Shown here piece by piece: positions 12,554 through 25,345 of a DNA stretch of 64,000 bases. The notes beneath the pieces are model-generated. The model was not told where the DNA came from and made no database searches. It worked only from the letters and a program-made list of their open reading frames with translations. Location: NCBI RefSeq assembly GCF_034702125.1, contig NC_085857.1, positions 55,868,714-55,932,713 of the forward strand, written 5' to 3'. The stretch comes from Engraulis encrasicolus (lineage: Eukaryota; Chordata; Actinopteri; Clupeiformes; Engraulidae). Positions within the stretch are counted from its first letter, which is position 1. Every line of letters starts with the position of its first letter. A program made the position numbers and the translations under genes.

Positions 12554-15343
12554 GCCTACTTAATTTACTAACATGTTATATACAGTAGGCCTACGTCATA
12601 TTATATTGTATAATTGTATAATTACATGACATTATACTTAGAGGTTGGCAAACTCAGGCCCGGGGGCCACATGCGGCGCACTAAGCCATTTCATGTGGCC
12701 CGCAGAGCCTTAAGATGAAAGACAATTTTAAAATTCAAATTCAACAGTCTTAAAATGGCTACCTGAAGCAAGAGTCTTGTGATTAACCAAGTGCATGGGC
12801 TACATCTAAATACAAACCCCAACTCCATAGAAGTTGGGACACAAGGTAAATTGTGAATAATAACAAAATACTGCCATTTTCAAAACGTCTGATTCTTACA
12901 TTAGATGGAGAATGGCACAAAGAAAACATATCAGCCATCAAAACTGACCAAAATAATTGTTTGAGTATGTAAAAACAACACGTCTCAAAAGAGTTGGGAC
13001 GGTGACAATAAAAGGCAGCAAATGTCGAGGAAGACTAAAAACAAAACAAAAGACAACACTTAACAGTTAAATACATTAACCGATGAGATGATTTTATATA
13101 AAAAACAGTGTTAATTCCTATCTTGGACATGATTTCACCAGCTTAAATGGTGGGTGTCCTTGGCATTTTTTGCAATGTTTTCCTTTCTGTACTGCTTTCA
13201 GTGTGACAGGCCTTGACCAAAAGCCCATCATAATATCGCATGCCAGTCCTTATGATGGAGTTAAGCGGTTAAACATAGTACAGAATGCAATTTGTCCTTA
13301 CTATGTGGCAGTAATTGAAGATCTCCCTTCAAAATATAGCGCATGAGTGGCCTTTCATGCTGTTTAAAACCCATTTATATCATTCAGCACTGCATTTAAC
13401 TCCACAGATGAGTGATAACAACTGAACCAATGCACCACTGCACCCCCAAGTTAGCACTAACACAACTTGGATTGTCCATTTTCACTGTAGCACAGGATGT
13501 GCAAGACTCTAATATTTCCAAAGAATGGACTTCTGCAACTTCTGTAAGCAAAGGACAGTTTCCCATGTCTTCTGGGTCTATTTCAAGTGAGCTTGGGTGC
13601 ATAGGAGAATGTTTAAACCCCTCTATCATTTGCGCACATGAAGCATTCTTAATATGGCCAATTTTCAAAAGCTGTAATTCTTGGAGTGCTAGAGTGAGAC
13701 TACAGCCAATATCTATTTCATGATGTCATGAACCTATACAATGATTTTAATGACAAATATATGCCTTATATACACTCAATCATAGTAAATTAAAGGGAAT
13801 TCAAAAATGTATGTAATAACTAGGTTAATTATTCCCTTTGCATCTTTAATTCTGAGTGACTCAGCCTCTCTGTGGTGGTCTAAAGCTAGATTTATGCTTA
13901 GGACGCATAGAATCTGCGTCCGTCCGTTTTCTGTCTATGCGAGTCCACGCCCCCCTCTCAGAGGCTCTGCGCCCGTCGTCGAGCGCCTCGAAAAAATTCT
14001 AACTATCCGTCAGACGGACGCGGAGTACGCAGACAAAAAGGCACTATGATTGGTCGTCTCGCTACTTCCTTGTTCTGTTCTTGTGGCAGCGCAATGCCAG
14101 TAGTTTGCGAGAGCAGAGCTGTATTCTGCTAAAAACGTTATTAATGCCTTGTGTGTAAATGTGTGTAAATACACGAAGCTACAAGCCAAGTAACAAACAA
14201 TGCATCAGTTGAACACTCGTGGCACAATGCCTGCGGTTTTACTACCGTTCCTCCACCGAATGTAAACACACATCGGCAGAATCAACTGTCTTTACATGCT
14301 TGCATTTTCTGCTCGTGAAAACAGACTGGGTATGTCAAATAATGATACTAGTGCATTGCCTTTGCAATTTGTGTGAAAATACCTAGCTAACCGCGATAGA
14401 AAGCAACATTGCTTAATAATGACCGCAGTGCTTACAATGTAGTGAAAGTAGCCTAATCGCGCAATTTCAAATGTGGCTCGCGACGAGACCTCGGACCTCG
14501 CAGAACTCGCAGATGCATGAATACAATGTTCGTTCGTGGCCACTCCCACGCGAGTTTTGACGAGCGCAGTTGCAGAAGTCTAATCTGACCTTTACACCTG
14601 TACCAGTTTTCCACCTAAACCCGGCTGTGCTGTGTTGCGCTGTGTTGAGCTGAGCAGGGCTGTCAAATCAGAATGGTTGGCTTTTCCACTCGAAAACCTG
14701 CAGCCCCCAAGAAGGTGGCACCTAAGGCTGCACCTAAGGGACCATCTGACATTGTGGAAAGCTAAAAAGTGTCTACACCAGCGAAAAACATTTTCAGAGC
14801 ATTTTTTCCAGTTTTCCTTGTTCTATTTTCCTTGTTCTATTTCCACATGCACTTCTGCAGATAAAGTGAGCCAATGATGAACACATGATATTGATGGTTG
14901 AAAGCTACCCTCACTGGCATGGGTTACTGTTGAGGATATCCAGCTCAGCAGCTTTTCTTAAGTAGCGGTTCTCAAACTTTGTTTTCCTGCGCACCCCCTT
15001 GTATATTTGAATGGTTCGCTTACAGCCTAACTGCCACAACCCACTGCACAACTTTGATTAATATTAAATATAATAATTGGGATTTCATTTGTTTGACCAG
15101 CATTGTAGACTTCGCACAATCACATGGCATATTTTTGCCTACGAGGGTATACCTGTAGATAGCGAGCCACACTGTAAAATAAATCACTTCAAATTTACAG
15201 TGAAAATCGGCGGCTTTGGTTGTACAGTGACAATGTATTTGGCTTTATGGTCAAGAATGTTAAAATCTACAAAAACAACAGTGCTCTCACCCATCCTCCT
15301 CCATGACTATACTTGTTACTGTCCTGCCACCTGATCTTCCATC

Positions 15344-15425
15344 ACCATCACTGAGGTACCCTGACTGTGGTACTGGTCCCCTCCTCATCCCACACCATCA
15401 CTGAAGTACCCTGCCTGTGGTACTG
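15344..15425. repeat. Duplicated SINE-body fragment
   Basis: ACCATCACTGAGGTACCCTG occurs at 15344 and, with small changes, again at 15394 (period 50). The phrase matches the central body of the SINE at 52091-52395 (CCATGACTGAGGTAACCTGA), so this is a headless, partly duplicated SINE piece. Confidence 0.55.
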
Positions 15426-16131
15426 CTCCCCCACCAGAGTATCATGTGAATGCAGTACTCAGGAATTTGGCAAGTGCAGGCAATAATTGAATCGTGGCAT
15501 ATCAGCCCATAGTACTCAGGTGAGGGGAGTCGCTGATTAACAGACTGATTGGAATGGGGCTACTTGTTGCTGGCAAGAAAGTTATAAGTTAGAATGTTTT
15601 ATACTCACTATCATCACTTTCTTACATGGCGTAAAACTTTAGTTTAAATAAAATAAAGAATAGTGTACAAAATTCAGGTGCAATATGCTATTCTTGTGCT
15701 TTCGTTGACAATGATGATTAACAATGTTGGGGAACATAGCAGGCTACATGTCACTCTCGGGCAGAAACTCCACTTTTATAAATTTATTATCTCCACAGTT
15801 TTATTCATTTATAAATCACTATTTTCTAAATAAACATTTCAGCATCAAAGTTGGTTAGCCTATTAAATAGGCTAACTTATCAAATGTCCATGGAGACTCA
15901 CCAGTAGAGATGATTTATATTTTAATAACAGATATAGTAATACAAAAGAAGTGGAAATAGGAATGTGGACAAAACGACAAGACTATACTTTGTCGGAGAA
16001 AGCAACTCGCAACTGCAATCGTTTTACTCTTTCTGCCTACATCCGTAGTTTGTTATGGTGCCTTTTTTAAAAGGGAGGTCACGCCTCTTGACCAATCAGT
16101 GGGCTGGTTGTCAACATACTGTTCAGGGGGT

Positions 16132-16380
16132 CGTTTCTCGACAGTGCCTTTGCTAACGACGTTAGCCATTTTGTTCGTTCTTAAGACCAACGTTGTAACC
16201 AAGGTCTTGAGTTGGTCTTAAGTTGTTCTTAAGTTGTTCTTAAGTTGTTCTTAAGTTGGTCTTACGTCTAAAGACCAACTGAAGACCAACTTAAGACCAA
16301 CTTAAGACCAACTCAAGAGCAACTTACGACCAACTCAAGACCGACTTAAGACGGTTAGCAAAGGCAAGAATCGAGAAACG
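16132..16380. mobile_element. Foldback element with internal 12-mer repeats
   Basis: The outer arms CGTTTCTCGA and TCGAGAAACG are perfect inverted repeats, as are the next blocks CCTTTGCTAAC and GTTAGCAAAGG. Between them the left half is an array of CTTAAGTTGTT/CTTAAGTTGGT units and the right half is the inverse array of GACCAACTTAA units. The 249 bp could fold into one long hairpin. No coding capacity. Confidence 0.8.
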
Positions 16381-17262
16381 GACTCCAGCTCGCTTCAGCC
16401 AGCCAGCTGGCTTTAGAGGTGAGTTGAGCGGAGTTGAGCGCAAGTCGAAACGCAAAATGTTGGCTGCTTAGTTGAGCTATACCGGGAAAATATGTGCAGT
16501 GGGAATGACCCACTGGACACTCATATTTTCCATTAGTCCAATTCATTTTGAAAGGTTTTTCTTTGATGTTTTATCTTATTTGGATGTGTATTACATTTCA
16601 CTGATCCCCGTCCCAACTTATTTGAGACGTGTTGCAGTTATTAAGCTAGAAATTAGTACATATGTTCCCCAAAATAACATTTTTTTCTCTCGGTTTTAAC
16701 ACTTAATATGTTGTCTGTTCACTATTCTCCATCTAATTAATGGACTGAATGTTTGAAAATGATAGCATTTCCCAAACGTCCCAACTTCACCGGAGTTGGG
16801 GTTTGTACATTATAATTTATAATGGGCTATAATGTGCAGAATTGTCAAAGCTGACGAGTTATGTCAGTGTACACTTATTTCTTATCATTGACGTGCGCAA
16901 ATTGCCTGCAACATCTGGCCCTTCAGTCAGTATTCTACACACTATGTGGCCCTTTAAAATAATTGCCCACCCCTGCATTACAGATTACTCAAAACTGTAT
17001 ACTGTAGTCAGTTCAAATGAAATGTAGGAAATGGTTTCAGTAAGTAGGCACATGTCAATTTAACTTTTCCTGAATTTGAAAACAAGCCCTCACCTAATAC
17101 TTGTGTCAAAAGTTGTATTACAGTTAGCTCATTAATCATGTAGTACTTCCAGGGCTGGACTGGGATCTGAAAAGGGCCCGGGAACTTTTTGACACCTGAG
17201 GGCCCAGTGCCTATGCCTCTATCGGTATGTATATGAAATGATATATATATATATATATTTAT

Positions 17263-17728
17263 TAGGGATGGTACAAACCGCACCGAAAACCGAAACTGTA
17301 CAATTCACACACCATACCGAACCGTGAAAAGCAGTCCGTGGCAAACCGCAATTCATGTACTGCCCAGAAAAATATGTGAAACAGAGATTCTTGGACTACC
17401 TTATCCAGTCTCTCTGATTAACACATTAGCATATAGCATATACTCAATTAAAATCACACCATTTTCACATTATAAGCCTATACAAACTATATGTAGGATG
17501 TAGGAAAGAGGGCATTTGGAACGCTCAGACAGCGCACATCAGCTGACGACAGCTGATTCAACTTGCGCATCATCACTTTATAATTGCAGTTATATACTGT
17601 AAATATGGTTTAATATTCCCAGTGCACCATTTATCATGAACTAAAAAAAAGAACCGTAGAGAACCGAAAACCGTGACCTTGATACCGTGATATGAACCGA
17701 ACCGTGAATTTTGTGAACCGTTCCACCC

Positions 17729-17731
<3 letters not shown>
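17263..17731. mobile_element. hAT-like MITE (TAGGGGTGGAAC family)
   Basis: The left end TAGGGATGGTACAAACCG and the complemented right end TAGGGGTGGAACGGTTCAC are matching inverted termini. Many CCGAACCG/GAACCG blocks lie near both ends. Flanks ATATTTAT and ATATATAT agree at 7 of 8, but both sit in an AT repeat, so the duplication is weak evidence. No coding capacity. Confidence 0.65.
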
Positions 17732-17776
<45 letters not shown>

Positions 17777-17777
17777 C

Positions 17778-17829
<52 letters not shown>
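17731..17829. repeat. (TA)n followed by (GATA)n microsatellite
   Basis: TA units run from 17731 to about 17773, then GATA units from 17778 to 17829. Confidence 0.95.
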
Positions 17830-17830
<1 letters not shown>

Positions 17831-18046
17831 GGTGTTCATTACTGTTAAACAGAAGATATTATTGCCCACTGGACCTGGGCCGAAAGAAGGGGATAAAAGC
17901 TGCTGTGCACCCTCATGTTCCCTTGATCCTGCTTCTGAAGTTCTGAGTATGTTTGGGGGTAGGAGATAAAGAGAGGAGGACAACTAACTTCCTTCTTGAT
18001 TATGAGCCCTGGACAGTGAATCTCAATGTAAAAAAGTATTCATGCC

Positions 18047-18051
<5 letters not shown>

Positions 18052-18117
<66 letters not shown>
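18052..18117. repeat. (CA)n microsatellite
   Basis: About 33 uninterrupted CA units. The 219-codon open frame running across it is an artefact of the repeat. Confidence 0.97.
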
Positions 18118-18118
<1 letters not shown>

Positions 18119-18609
18119 AAATGGCTCCAGTCCAGTCAACGGATACAGCACAGAGTCAGCTCGTTATATGGCATGGTAGGCCTACAGTAACAAGCGCCCC
18201 CTTTCCAAACGCGCAGTTTCTAGTTGTCATAAACTGTAATGCTCATCAAAAGAACCTAGGATTGTCATTATGTCTGACAGAGAGGGGTAGCTTATTGTTT
18301 TCAGTCACTTGCCATTTTTTCACCACACCAAAACCAAGTTACCGCTTCGTATTGCGAGGCTTCCACATTGCCACCAACAAGCTATTGTTTCACAGCAGGT
18401 TATGTAATAAAGTGAGCGCGGAGCTATCAGCAATTCCAAAACAGTGCCACGCGGCGGCTTCTTACTTATCCATCTACAGGTATCATACAAAGAGGCAGCT
18501 AATACTCAGATGCCTTGAAAATGACGTGACATGCCATTGCAGAAGCAAAAGATTACAAAAACACATTTTGTTAAAAAAAATCATAGTTGCACAAGCAGTA
18601 GGCCTAGAG

Positions 18610-19872
18610 TAGGGGTGGGCGATATGGGCAAAAAAAAATATCTCGATAAGTTTTAGAATTTTCACGATAACGATAATTTGACGATAATTTCCAAAAACAC
18701 TTGCAAAAACCAGTAGGGCCTATTTCAGGAGGGGGGGTAATCAATGTGTTTGAATTGTACTGTAATTTGGCAGGGCAGGGTGAGTAAAGCAGAACATTTG
18801 TAGGCCTATGTAGCCTAAACTGCATGTTACCAAGAGGTCTGCATAAATGATGGCATGTCTACACTAGGCTACATCACAAAGCATGGCAGTATAACAAAGC
18901 TACACATTTATGCTGTCTATTATTTGTGCATGATTCCAGACTAATTTCAATTCTGCACTGGAGGTAGTAGTGCTGCATTTGTGTTGTAACTGGGGAGGGA
19001 CAGAGAGTTGGGAGAAATGCTGTGCTGGAGAGCTTTTGAATTTAATAACATGCTCTGATCTGTAAAGTAATACTTCATCACTTTGCATGAAAACATATCC
19101 ATGTAAATAAAAAATAGTTTTATAATGTTTTGCGATTCTGTTAGATGACAGCCATTTTTGACTGGAAAAGTGCATGGATAGGAAACTAGGGCAGCTGCAA
19201 ATTGCGTGTTGAATTTCACACATTGTAATTTAACTCACTGCGCCAGTCTAACTGAACAGTACTTGTCCACCTAAGCAGTTATGCTATCTATACATGCAGG
19301 TGGGTGTTTGAGTAGTGAGTAACAGCCACTAATAGTTGTAGAGAACAACATTGCTTAGCCTAGTTCGCTAACTAGCATGCTAACTAGCGATTTCTCAGAC
19401 CAGAGACAAAGCTATTTCTTCCTAACTATTTGACTTTCCATAATCACAGGCGGCTGCTAATTAAAGCACATAGTTTCAAAACGCCCTCAGAATCATGCAA
19501 TGGCTGGTTTAATGGTTGAATTCCTCATGTAAATCCACCATTTGGATAACAGCAACTCTCCTCCACTGCCCAGCAGCAGCAGCGCTGCACGAGTGACACG
19601 GTCGGGAATCTCTCTCTCCCTGTCTGGCAAAACGCTGCAGCCCGCCCCCCTCAGCACTGTCTGCTCATTGGTTCACAGACTTTATTCTCCAGTTCACAAC
19701 AACATTACTATTGGCTGAAAGGCTTGGCTGTCGTCGCTGTCTGAATGAGTCCTGTCACAGCGCTTTTGTTGATTTTAGCGACTTCATAAAAATATCTCGA
19801 TATTGCAAAATTACTCATCGTCAAAACAACATTTACGATAATTTCGCAGACGGTATATATCGCCCACCCTTA
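18610..19872. mobile_element. hAT-like nonautonomous element (TAGGGGTGGGCGATAT family)
   Basis: The left end TAGGGGTGGGCGATATGGGC and the complemented right end TAAGGGTGGGCGATATATAC are matching inverted termini, with TATCTCGAT and CGATAA blocks just inside both. The flanks GCCTAGAG (18602-18609) and GNGTAGAG (19873-19880) agree at 6 of 7 called bases, consistent with an 8-bp hAT duplication. The single N in the window (19874) falls in this flank. The 3' half of the same family is repeated at 42640-43100. Confidence 0.85.
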
Positions 19873-21027
19873 GNGTAGAGTGAACAAATAAGATATTTGT
19901 TGGATAGGCGAAAGGGAAAGGGGGATGACCTAACTAACACGCAATTACAAGAGAGCACTGGTCGTCCCTGTGTCAGCTGACACAAGAGAAATGGAAAATT
20001 ATAGCTGACGCAACAATACAAGAAAAGTTTACAAACCAAATGGGTGCATAGTGTATTTGTGACTGATTTGGGCGAGTGGGGAGGGACAACTTTAGAGGCA
20101 GGAAATAAATATGGAAAAAAGCTGAAGTGATAGCTACCTACAGTAATCTGGTAGCGCTCTATAGCTTGCCAGCTAGTTCTAGAGAGGACAGGGAGAGCAC
20201 AGGCAGCACATCACCACCTTGTTACAGCTCAAGACAAATGAAAGAGTTCTTTATGCTGGCGCAACATTACAAGAGAAGTGCATGGAAATGTATCAAAATG
20301 GGTACATGTTTGTGACTGATTTGATAAAGTCAGGATGACAACTTGGTCTCAGGCAAAGTAGCGCAAAGCTACACACATTGGCTAGGCTAGCTAGTGTGTT
20401 GGGGTGAATTCTAACCTCAATCTCTCCCTGGGTCACATCTCGCATCTCCGTCTCATCCTCCTCTCTTCCCCTGATCGAACCATCTCCTCCGCCTCCTCCG
20501 CCTCATAATTCCCGCGCCACCTGTGCTTGTTGATGTGCTGGCGCGGCCCCACTGTCCCAACCTGAGGTCGAGCTGTCTCGCAGTGGTTCCCCATTTCACA
20601 CGGACCCACTACTCGAACCTGAGCTCGAGCTTATGCCTTTAATTTAACAAGTCAGTGATTTTAGCGCACTCTGCTGCATCCTCTTTTAGTTTGTTGCTTC
20701 TCTTTCCTTGTTTTCATAGCCACTCCTTTTCTTTCTCCATTTTGCATCCTCGCTATCGTCCACCAGAGTTTCAACCGAATAGCTCAACTACACTTGGGGT
20801 GATGATGACAGCTTTTTCAAGAGAGGGGGGCCTTCGAGAACCAATGCATTTCATTGGACTAGCCCAATGTCCCTCAGAGAAGCATCCAATGGGCCCCGGT
20901 GTGTCATTTTTTTTTACCGTCGCAGACAATAAAAATAATAAATATCTTTTTTCATTAGGCCTAACACGCGAGGGCCCACTGGGATTTGCCGGGTACGCCA
21001 GATAGCCAGTCCAGCCCTGAGTACTTC

Positions 21028-21637
21028 AATTGATAACAAAAGTCGACAGGTCATGGACAACATTCTTTGCTACCCTTGCCCAAAGGACAAACACATAAAA
21101 CGGCAATTCTTACATGGCATATCATATCAAGTGTTTTGCATTCATTACTCATTTTCTTCACATGCAAGGCATTGAAGGAATATGCATTCCGTGCATTTCA
21201 GCAGATGAACATTGCTTATTTACTGTAGTTCCGTAATGGTAATGGCCTCTTTCTCCCTTAACCGACCGCACTGTAGGGTCTCCCAGCCACTTCTCCTCCC
21301 TTCCACTAGAGGGCGCTGAGCCCAAAAGACTGTTTACAATGTACCACTGAAGGACGCCCCCTACAGTGATCTACTGTAAGCTATAGAAAACCATGCTCCA
21401 AACAGTATTCTGCCTCTCTTCTCCGTTCGCTCTCCAGCAGTACGGAGCTGCGCTGCCGTGCAGTACAAGAGACTGTGCACACAAACTCTGAACATAGCTT
21501 TTATCTGATATTTTGGCCGAATACAGATAATGTAACGCTTAGTTCATCCTTACACAGCTGTAAGTTAATTTTCTTTGCAAAGTTTCAATCAGAGACAACA
21601 GAGTCTTTGGTTTCTACTGTTGGAAGGCAGTAGCTCA
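21028..21637. other. Unassigned spacer with a CTCF-like site
   Basis: No gene or element end identified. The only notable text is the GC-rich CTCF-like match at 21303-21318. Confidence 0.4.
21303..21318 (+). promoter_or_regulatory. Candidate CTCF-binding motif
   Basis: CCACTAGAGGGCGCTG fits the vertebrate CTCF core (CCASYAGRKGGCRS) at every core position. CTCF is a zinc-finger protein that marks insulators and loop anchors. A lone motif does not prove binding, and this core also occurs within repeats. Confidence 0.4.
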
Positions 21638-21947
21638 TTAACACTAGAACTACCAGGATTTTTCTGCCTACCTAGAAGTACCAGAGAGGGGTCATTTGAC
21701 CCGGCGGCTTTTACCTAATACACTAATCACTCATTTTGTTATGGTAATGAGGCTGTTAGGGGCCATGTGTGGGGTGAGGGGTGAGGGGGTCACACCTTAC
21801 AGTGCTAACAGCCAAGACAAACAGAGACAGACAGCTTCTTCCCAAGGGCTGTCAGCCTCCAAAATCACCACAGGTAAATAGCAACCTGCATGAAGATATC
21901 AGCAGCAAAGACAGATAGCACAGGTTGGCGGACAGTGTGTTAGAGTT

Positions 21948-23563
21948 TTTCTCCATTGGTTTGGCTCATTTCTTGAAACTGAGATGTCATTCTCAAAACA
22001 TGGACAAATCCCAAAACTAATTTGCAGTTCCTCACAACAGAATGGCATTCATCATTGCTTTCATCAAATTTCAAATGCTTTTGTACATGTCTCAATCATT
22101 TAGTACATCCTTGCAAATGGCTATGTACAAGTATCCTACAGTTAACACAATCAGCTTACATTTAGTACAATTTTCAAATTAATGTACCTTGCTGATCTAT
22201 CCCAATTGGTTGATTCTCAGTGTAATGGTTGTCCTGAAAACATGTCAGCACATTTTCTTCATATAAGTCATCAATGAACGTGTGAATGTCCCATGTGATC
22301 ATGACGAATCATATGACTGCAACCAGATAATGGTTGAATTACAGTTTTTCTCGATTGGTTTTGCTCATTTCTTGAAACTGAGATGACATTCCTATAACCA
22401 TTGGGTCATTTGGCCAAACATTCTTACACTTCTGCACAACAGTTCAGATACTGTAACTAGCAAAATGTCATATACCTCCCAAAACACCTCATTCTTGCAT
22501 CAGCACTAAACTGTCTCACATATAAATAGTCAGTACCATCAAAATGGCATAGATCCTTCTCAATTGCTTTGGCTCATTTGCATTCATTTAGTCCTTCTGT
22601 CAAAATAAACTGGATGGTTCAGCATAACTACATGGATCCTCATCACTCGCTCATATCACCCCAAAAAGAGTTTACCCATGTGTCAAAACTAAATTTCTTC
22701 CCCACATATATCATCAGTACCCCCAAAATATTTTTTCCCTTTGCCATTGCGTAAGCACTGCCAGTCAAAATGGTTAGGTGTTTTATCTAACGTCGTTCAG
22801 CTAACAGATTTCGACTATGTATAAAAATGAAAAAGTGAGTGAAACCATTGAAGTTTGACAACACAGATAATTTACCAAGGACATTTATCAGTAAGTTAAC
22901 TTTCTTTACTGTAAATTCATATACAGAAAGTAATTTCTCATGGGTTTGGCTCATTTCTCAAAACAGAGATAACATTCTCAAAATAACATGGATAAATGCC
23001 AAAGCAACTAGCAATTGTTCAAAACAGAATGTCGTTTGAAAAAATGTCATGAAATTAGCCAAATAACAGAGGAAACTGTAGTATAAGCGCAAAATTATTT
23101 TCTACTACCTAGTAAAGTTACAATACCATCTGACCTGTTGAACACTGTCATGAATTTACTATGTAATGGAATTCTTAAAATATGATGTCCTTGACTGTTT
23201 TGGGAATTGCGTAGACCACTTTGCATATGCTGACTTACACAATGAAATAATGCTGACGTGTTTTGGAGAGGGCAACCATTAGACTGAGAATTGTCTAATT
23301 CGTTTAGATAAGCAAAGTCAATTTATTTGGAAAATGTGCTAAATGTATGCTGAATGTGTCAACTGAAGGGTATTTGTACATATCCATCTGCAGAGATGTA
23401 TTAAACATTTGAGACATGTACCAAGCATTTGATATCTGATGAAAGCAATGAAAAATGCTGTTTTGGGAAATTGCAAGTTGGTTTGGGGATTTGTCCGTGT
23501 TGTTTTGAGAATGTCATCTCAGTTTCGAGAAATTAGCCAAACCAATCGAGAAAAACTGTAACG
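21948..23563. mobile_element. Mariner-like element with repeated terminal motif
   Basis: The left end AGAGTTTTTCTCCATTGGTT and the complemented right end ACAGTTTTTCTCGATTGGTT, both next to T/TA, continue in step through GGCTCATTTCTTGAAACTGA. The same terminal sentence recurs inside: a close copy at 22342-22395 and weaker copies near 22557 and 22935. The element was therefore hit by relatives or grew by internal duplication. No coding capacity. Confidence 0.65.
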
Positions 23564-23744
23564 TGTGAATCTCCCATGCCATGCCATGTGAATGCAACCT
23601 GGCAATTGTTAGATGGATAAATACCAGTGCATGTGGACTACTGCTTCATTTCCCTCAAGAATTTTGTGGTGAAAGAAGCTCCTCTCCAAGGAACGAAGAT
23701 GCAGAAATACAGCACTCAACAGGCATTGGAAATGATCCACACAG

Positions 23745-23851
<107 letters not shown>

Positions 23852-24015
23852 ACACGCACACTCTCTGTGTCTCAAGTGACAGCTGTGGGCTGCTAACAGC
23901 CACATCTCCACAACAAAAGGAGTGTCCGCAGGGGGTCCAAAGGGTCAAATGACCCTCTTGTGGGGCTTTTAGGTAAAAAGGTCAATTGACCCCTCCGTGG
24001 TAGTTCTAGTGTTAA

Positions 24016-24586
24016 CCCTATCCAGACTGGGGGGGGGCTAAAAGTGCCCGCACCAACTTTGATGTTGTATAACTCCTGAATGACTAAAGCTATGACTACG
24101 AAACTTTGTGACTTTTCCTAAAATGAAGTTGGCTACAGTGTGATACTAAAAGATTAGATTTATCATTTTTTGTTGTTGCCATGGCAATGGTTTTCTGACA
24201 GGTACGCCTGACCAAAAATCACTGATCTAAGTCTCATCATCATCACTTTTCATATTTTTTTACATTTTCATTAGCATCAGACACCCTTGTGAACATTTGA
24301 AGTGGTCTGATGCACATAATAAACAAAATTGATGTGCATTACCCAAGTTAGATGGAAAATACATTAAGGTGACATTTTGGACAATACAATCAGGAAATGA
24401 CGTCATAATTATGTCATAATATCCAATAATGACACCAAACTGATGTCATTCATAGATCTTTGGCTGAAGATCATCCCCTCCAAGTTTGGTGGTCATACGC
24501 CATTCGGTTCCTAAGTTATGAGGGGGGGGTCAAATGAGCCCCCCCCCCGGTCCCAGGAATGCCAAAAAAGCCCGGTCTGGATAGGG
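24016..24586. mobile_element. TTAA-type MITE (piggyBac-like), 571 bp
   Basis: The left end CCCTATCCAGACTGGG and the complemented right end CCCTATCCAGACCGGG are inverted termini. TTAA flanks both sides (24012-24015 and 24587-24590), and the left TTAA is also the right flank of the element at 21642-24011. Subterminal poly-G/poly-C runs lie at both ends. No coding capacity. Confidence 0.85.
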
Positions 24587-24590
24587 TTAA

Positions 24591-25299
24591 TAAGTCGGTA
24601 GCCTGGACGTTCCTGCTCAAGACTTCATCCGGATTCATTTGTGGAACTTTGATGCATCAATTGTTTCACGCCTAAAGCATCGCACGGCCGGACTGTGCGA
24701 GCCACTTTTCCCAACCCTTCCTGTCTCGCTGGAGCGGACGTTTGGACCCACGGACCTCGTGCGCTGCTGGACAATCGTCTACACACCGAGAATCGGACGC
24801 CTTGGACTCACAGACTGCGAGCGCTGTGTTGGACAAGCCGACCACAACCTCCGAGGATAACCACTCTCTCCTGGAAAGGCCGGAAGCCTTTCATCTCCTT
24901 CACAGTAGGTATATCTGGGCAATATTACTCTACTGTCAGTTAGATATGTTTTGAAGTAAGCTTAGCTGATGTTCATATACATGTCTGATTCCCTTTCTGT
25001 CTCCCCTTCTGTTTAGTTAGCAACCTGCTATCACTAACTCCCTGGTTGTTTACTAGTTGCTACGTCTCATTCGAAACGATCAGAGCGTTTTCAAGCATTG
25101 TTTGGACGCATATAAATGTTCGGAACGCTCCGTGAACCTCCCGAATGCGATCGTGCAATGTCTAAACATCTGTGCGCGCGCCTGTTTGTTATTTTGTTAC
25201 TGTACGGCCTCAACAGGCCTTGATTAGCTAGCCATCTGCTAATCTCCACAGCATAAGCTGTCCTTACTGACACAGTCACCACTTCTCTCTCTCTCTCTT

Positions 25300-25345
<46 letters not shown>

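Larger units (their letters stand above)
12812..16808. mobile_element. Kolobok-like DNA element
   Basis: The left end reads TACAAACCCCAACTCC, soon followed by GAAGTTGGGACAC; the right end complemented reads TACAAACCCCAACTCCGGTG and then GTTGGGACG. A second internal inverted motif, ACACGTCTCAAA..GTTGGGACG near 12980 and CGTCCCAACTTATTTGAGAC near 16609, mirrors the layout of the common fish Kolobok-type family as I remember it. The ends are flanked by TA; the TTAA typical of Kolobok is not visible, so the superfamily is uncertain. The interior also holds a foldback repeat (16132-16380), a SINE-tail fragment (15344-15425) and a stretch rich in GACGC/GCGTC (13880-14040). A minus-strand open frame at 13396-13668 with eight cysteines is unrecognised. 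Confidence 0.55.
12639..16975. mobile_element. hAT-like element carrying nested insertions
   Basis: The left end reads TAGAGGTTGGCAAACTCAGG and the right end, complemented, CAGGGGTGGGCAATTATTTT, each followed by a GGGCCACAT block. These match the hAT-type consensus CAGGGGTGGGCAA. The candidate target duplication (CATTATAC at 12630-12637, CATTACAG at 16976-16983) matches at 6 of 8 bases, as expected for an old insertion. The interior is almost wholly taken up by a Kolobok-like element. Confidence 0.6.
17150..21019. mobile_element. hAT element with perfect 8-bp target duplication
   Basis: The left end CAGGGCTGGACTGGGATCTG (from 17150) is matched by the right end, complemented, CAGGGCTGGACTGGCTATCT (ending 21019). 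Both are flanked by the same 8 bases, AGTACTTC (17142-17149 and 21020-21027), the hAT hallmark. No transposase frame survives. The 3.87-kb body contains several younger insertions and microsatellites (17263-17731, 17731-17829, 18052-18117, 18610-19872). A second left end of this family lies at 40531. Confidence 0.93.

Noticed and set aside
13396..13723. A cysteine-rich gene on either strand
   Set aside because: Both strands are open over the same stretch, neither shows a known motif or splice context, and it lies inside a DNA transposon; left as unrecognised.
12630..16983. A clean 8-bp duplication for the hAT-like element
   Set aside because: Only 6 of 8 bases agree and the offset is uncertain, so the element call rests on its ends.
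17953..18612. A 219-codon open frame as a protein
   Set aside because: It reads through (CA)n and two transposon pieces; no codon signal or domain.
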